From Gluconacetobacter tumulisoli (lineage in GTDB: Bacteria > Pseudomonadota > Alphaproteobacteria > Acetobacterales > Acetobacteraceae): 64,000 nt of DNA. Below, piece by piece: positions 62,701-64,000 of this stretch. Both the position numbers and the translations under genes were made by a program. Under the pieces are notes generated by a model. The model saw only the letters and a program-made list of their open reading frames with translations, was not told the DNA's origin and ran no database searches. The DNA lies in assembly GCF_014174155.1 (NCBI RefSeq), contig NZ_JABEQM010000007.1:1-64000 (forward strand), in the 5' to 3' direction. Position 1 is the first letter of the stretch, and every line of letters starts with the position of its first letter.

Positions 62701-62871
62701 GACCGTTTCGGCCGACGCGCCGGGATAGGTGACGCTGATGGCGATCTGCGGCGGTGCGATGGACGGGTACTGCGCGATCGGCAGGCGGAAGACCGAAACG
62801 GCGCCGACCAGCATGATCACAAGGCCGATGACCCATGCGAAGATGGGCCTGTCGATAAAGAAACGCGACAT
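59713..62871 (-). CDS. RND efflux pump, hydrophobe/amphiphile exporter (HAE1, AcrB/MexB type)
   Basis: The 1052-residue inner-membrane pump begins SRFFIDRPIFAWVIGLVIML and has the duplicated 6+6 transmembrane plan with two large periplasmic loops. The proton-relay aspartates lie in VGLLVDDAIVVVENVERV, and FPPGLKVVYPLDTEPF and GGFLPDEDQG are typical of HAE1 pumps. AcrB-like length is complete. The adaptor gene stop lies seven bases upstream, so the three genes form one operon. No repressor gene is inside the window; it may lie beyond the right edge. Substrate range is unknown, with drugs, solvents or organic acids typical. Confidence 0.95.
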   Translation of the reverse strand: MSRFFIDRPIFAWVIGLVIMLVGAVSVFRLPIAQYPSIAPPQIAISVTYPGASAETVNNTVVRPILQQMYGLDHLEYVSAQSYASGQMEIDLTFEQGTNPDIAQVQVQNKLQLAQPRLPSEVTAQGLTVTKAVRNFMLVLAFISTDGSMSGFDIADYVASNVSDPISRVSGVGDHTLFGSEYAMRIWLDPGKLFKYGLTISDVQAAIQAQNIQVSSGEIGGLPAKPGARLDATIIGPTRLTSPEEFGNILLRVQQGGSQVRIRDVARVELGPQSYTVSSYYNNKPTVGMALKLAPGANQLTTETAVRAEIDQLSKFFPPGLKVVYPLDTEPFIVLSIKEVVITLLEAIGLVFLVMLVFLQNFRATLIPTIAVPVVLLGTFGVLAALGFTINTLTMLAMVLAVGLLVDDAIVVVENVERVMAEKKLSPKEAARVSMDEISGALVGIVLVLTSVFLPMAAFGGSTGVIYRQFSITIVSAMWLSVLVAMIMTPALCGTMLKPGTHEKTRGPAGWFNRVFDRTNRGYQSGIRWMLGRSALSLVLYVAVTGLTVFLFTRIPGGFLPDEDQGLVFGQVTTPPGSTKEQTAAVNRKVTDYILKSEGSNVVSVFSMNGFNFAGQGQNAGAFFIRLKDWDVRPGAARTSSAVAMRVMMHFWGDPEAQIFAINPPAVLELGNATGFDLELEDRGHLGHDKLLAARNQILMAAAKDPRLVAVRPNGMEDAPQYSLNIDREKANALGITNAEINTTIQGALGSIYVNQFMRDDRVKQVYIQGEPDARMLPSDLDKWYLRNATNGLVPFNAFASGKWIVGPQKVEDYNGLNAFEILGQPAAGYSTGTAVTAIQEALAKLPPGIGYEWTGLSFEQMASGSSTAPLYALAATVILLCLAALYESWAIPFAVLLVIPLGVLGALAATLTRGLANDVYFQVGLLTTVGLAVKNAILIVEFAKAFFEAGDDLAEAVVKAGRERLRPILMTSIAFVCGVFPLAVSTGAGSGARVAIGTAVVGGMLSATLLAIYFVPLFFVLVLRLFRVTRIKDRTDPHAAPSGASHAPGQE

Positions 62872-62877
62872 GGACGA

Positions 62878-64000
62878 TTATCCCGCCTTGCCCTGCCCCT
62901 GGGGGGCATCCGTTTGCGCGACCTCGCTGGGATTGACGGTGTCGCCCGGGTGAATTTTCTGCAGGCCGCTGACGACGACCTGTTCGCCGGGCTTCAGCCC
63001 GGCGGTCACGATCCAGTCCGTGCCGACGGCGGGCCCGGTGGTGACGGGACGGATCGACACCTTCCTGTCCGTGCCGACCACCATGACGATCGGGTCGCCA
63101 TGTGGCGTGCGCGCCACCGCGACCTGCGGCACGCGCAGGGCGGTGGGATCGACGCCTTCCTGCAATTCGGCGTGCACGTACATGCCCGGCAGCAGCATGT
63201 GGTCGGGGTTGGGGAACACGGCGCGGACGACGACGGTCGCCGTCGTTTCGTCCACGTTGACCTCGGAGAATTCCAGGCGGCCCTGCGTTTCGTAGCTGCT
63301 GCCGTCCTCCAGCGTCAGGCTGACGGTCGCGGCGTCGTCGCCGGCGCGGCTCAGCCGGCCCTGCTTCAGTTCGCGCCGCAGTTCCAGCAGGCGCGTGGCG
63401 GGCAGGTTCACGTCGACATAGATCGGGTCGAGGCGGGTGACGATGGACAGGTTGGAGGTCTGGTTGACGGTCGCCAGCGCGCCCACCGTCATCAGCGACC
63501 GGCCGATCCTGCCGGAGATGGGCGACAGCACGCGCGTATAGCCCACGTCAACCGCCGCGCGGTTCATGGTGGCGCGGGCCTGGGCGATGTCGGCGTCGGC
63601 TTCCCGCGCGGTGGCCAGGGCGTCGTCGTAATCCTGCCGGCTGACGGCATGGGCGCGGGCCAGCGGGCCGTAGCGGTCCAGGCGGGCCTGTGCCGTGACG
63701 CGGGCGGCCTGGGCCCGCAGCAATTGCGCATGCGCCGAATCATAGGTGGCCTGGTACGCGGACGGGTCGATCTGATAGAGCTGCTGGCCCGCCGTCACGT
63801 CGGAGCCTTCGACGAACAGCCGCTTCTGGATGACGCCGTTCACCTGGGGGCGGACCTGCGCGATCTCCACCGCCTCGGTCCGGCCGGGCAGGTCGGTGGT
63901 GATCCCGACCGGGCTGGCGCGCAGGGTCATGACGTCCACCGCCTGCGGTGGCGGGGCGGGAGGGGCGGCCTTCCGGCCGCAGCCGGCCAGCGCCAGCGAC
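62878..64000 (-). CDS. RND periplasmic adaptor (AcrA/MexA family), 5' end outside the window
   Basis: The frame is open to the right edge, beginning SLALAGCGRKAAPP, a lipobox that shows only about 15-20 leader residues are missing. The barrel-sandwich hybrid and alpha-hairpin follow: EAVEIAQVRPQVNGVIQKRLFVEGSDV, QLYQIDPSAYQATYDSAHAQL, VLSPISGRIGRS. The beta-barrel (DPIYVDVNLPATRLLELRREL; LLPGMYVHAELQEG) comes next. It links pump and channel and is the first gene of the operon. Confidence 0.94.
   Translation of the reverse strand, partial: SLALAGCGRKAAPPAPPPQAVDVMTLRASPVGITTDLPGRTEAVEIAQVRPQVNGVIQKRLFVEGSDVTAGQQLYQIDPSAYQATYDSAHAQLLRAQAARVTAQARLDRYGPLARAHAVSRQDYDDALATAREADADIAQARATMNRAAVDVGYTRVLSPISGRIGRSLMTVGALATVNQTSNLSIVTRLDPIYVDVNLPATRLLELRRELKQGRLSRAGDDAATVSLTLEDGSSYETQGRLEFSEVNVDETTATVVVRAVFPNPDHMLLPGMYVHAELQEGVDPTALRVPQVAVARTPHGDPIVMVVGTDRKVSIRPVTTGPAVGTDWIVTAGLKPGEQVVVSGLQKIHPGDTVNPSEVAQTDAPQGQGKAG

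Overview
The window is a 64 kb piece of a high-G+C alphaproteobacterial chromosome, most likely from an acetic acid bacterium (Acetobacteraceae; Gluconacetobacter or a close relative). I infer this from the protein families and their pairing: PPDK with its regulatory kinase, a SecB and DUF3126 of alphaproteobacterial type, the mctP/DUF3311 pair, the LapA-pyrF-trpF run, and GH1/glf/glycosyltransferase polysaccharide genes. No database search was possible, so the genus is a judgement. Most of the window is dense housekeeping sequence with strong GC3 bias.

Layout. Positions 1-4950 are an eroded accessory region of lower G+C. It holds a manganese catalase start broken by an amber codon, a GH1-type gene that seems to have lost its second domain, a UDP-galactopyranose mutase gene scattered over several frames, one intact glycosyltransferase, and a shredded IS3-family element. 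Positions 4986-9653 carry pdxJ-pdxA, an M20 peptidase, secB and a Nudix hydrolase. Positions 9886-15053 carry an MFS permease, a LOG-type phosphoribohydrolase, tRNA-Pro(CGG), a GT61 glycosyltransferase and the mctP monocarboxylate permease with its DUF3311 partner. From 15562 to 19358, ppdK and the PPDK regulatory protein stand opposite mctP across a 508-bp control region. Uptake of lactate or acetate and PEP synthesis from pyruvate may therefore be coordinated.

Positions 19513-26650 hold two glycine-rich secreted proteins, hemH, mutY divergent from a DUF721 gene, and lapA-like-pyrF-trpF with overlapping genes. Positions 26697-33960 hold an M1-type peptidase, the overlapping folD-metF pair, threonine aldolase, a DegP protease and tadA. 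Positions 34261-43057 are a regulator-rich accessory stretch. It has three divergent regulator/enzyme or regulator/transporter pairs (SDR/TetR, aldehyde dehydrogenase/TetR, MocR/EamA), each with a visible candidate operator, followed by a class V aminotransferase gene with a one-base frameshift.

Positions 43248-48958 are puuD-like, rluB, rsmD, ftsK and an RluA-type synthase. Positions 49017-57764 hold a lipoprotein, YcaQ, small conserved proteins, an overlapping MoeB/ThiF-DsrE pair, an SH3 protein with a His-rich linker, pyruvate kinase and a DUF1275 membrane protein. The window ends in a complete tripartite RND efflux operon (adaptor, pump, outer-membrane channel) read leftward, with its own terminator. 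Between that terminator and the DUF1275 gene is a candidate small RNA.

About ten copies of a dispersed palindromic repeat lie in gaps at gene ends. I found no prophage, CRISPR array, rRNA, plasmid origin or recognisable defence system. I did not find a clear new multi-gene system. The best leads are the candidate sRNA, the two TetR operator architectures, the repeat family and the decaying polysaccharide locus.
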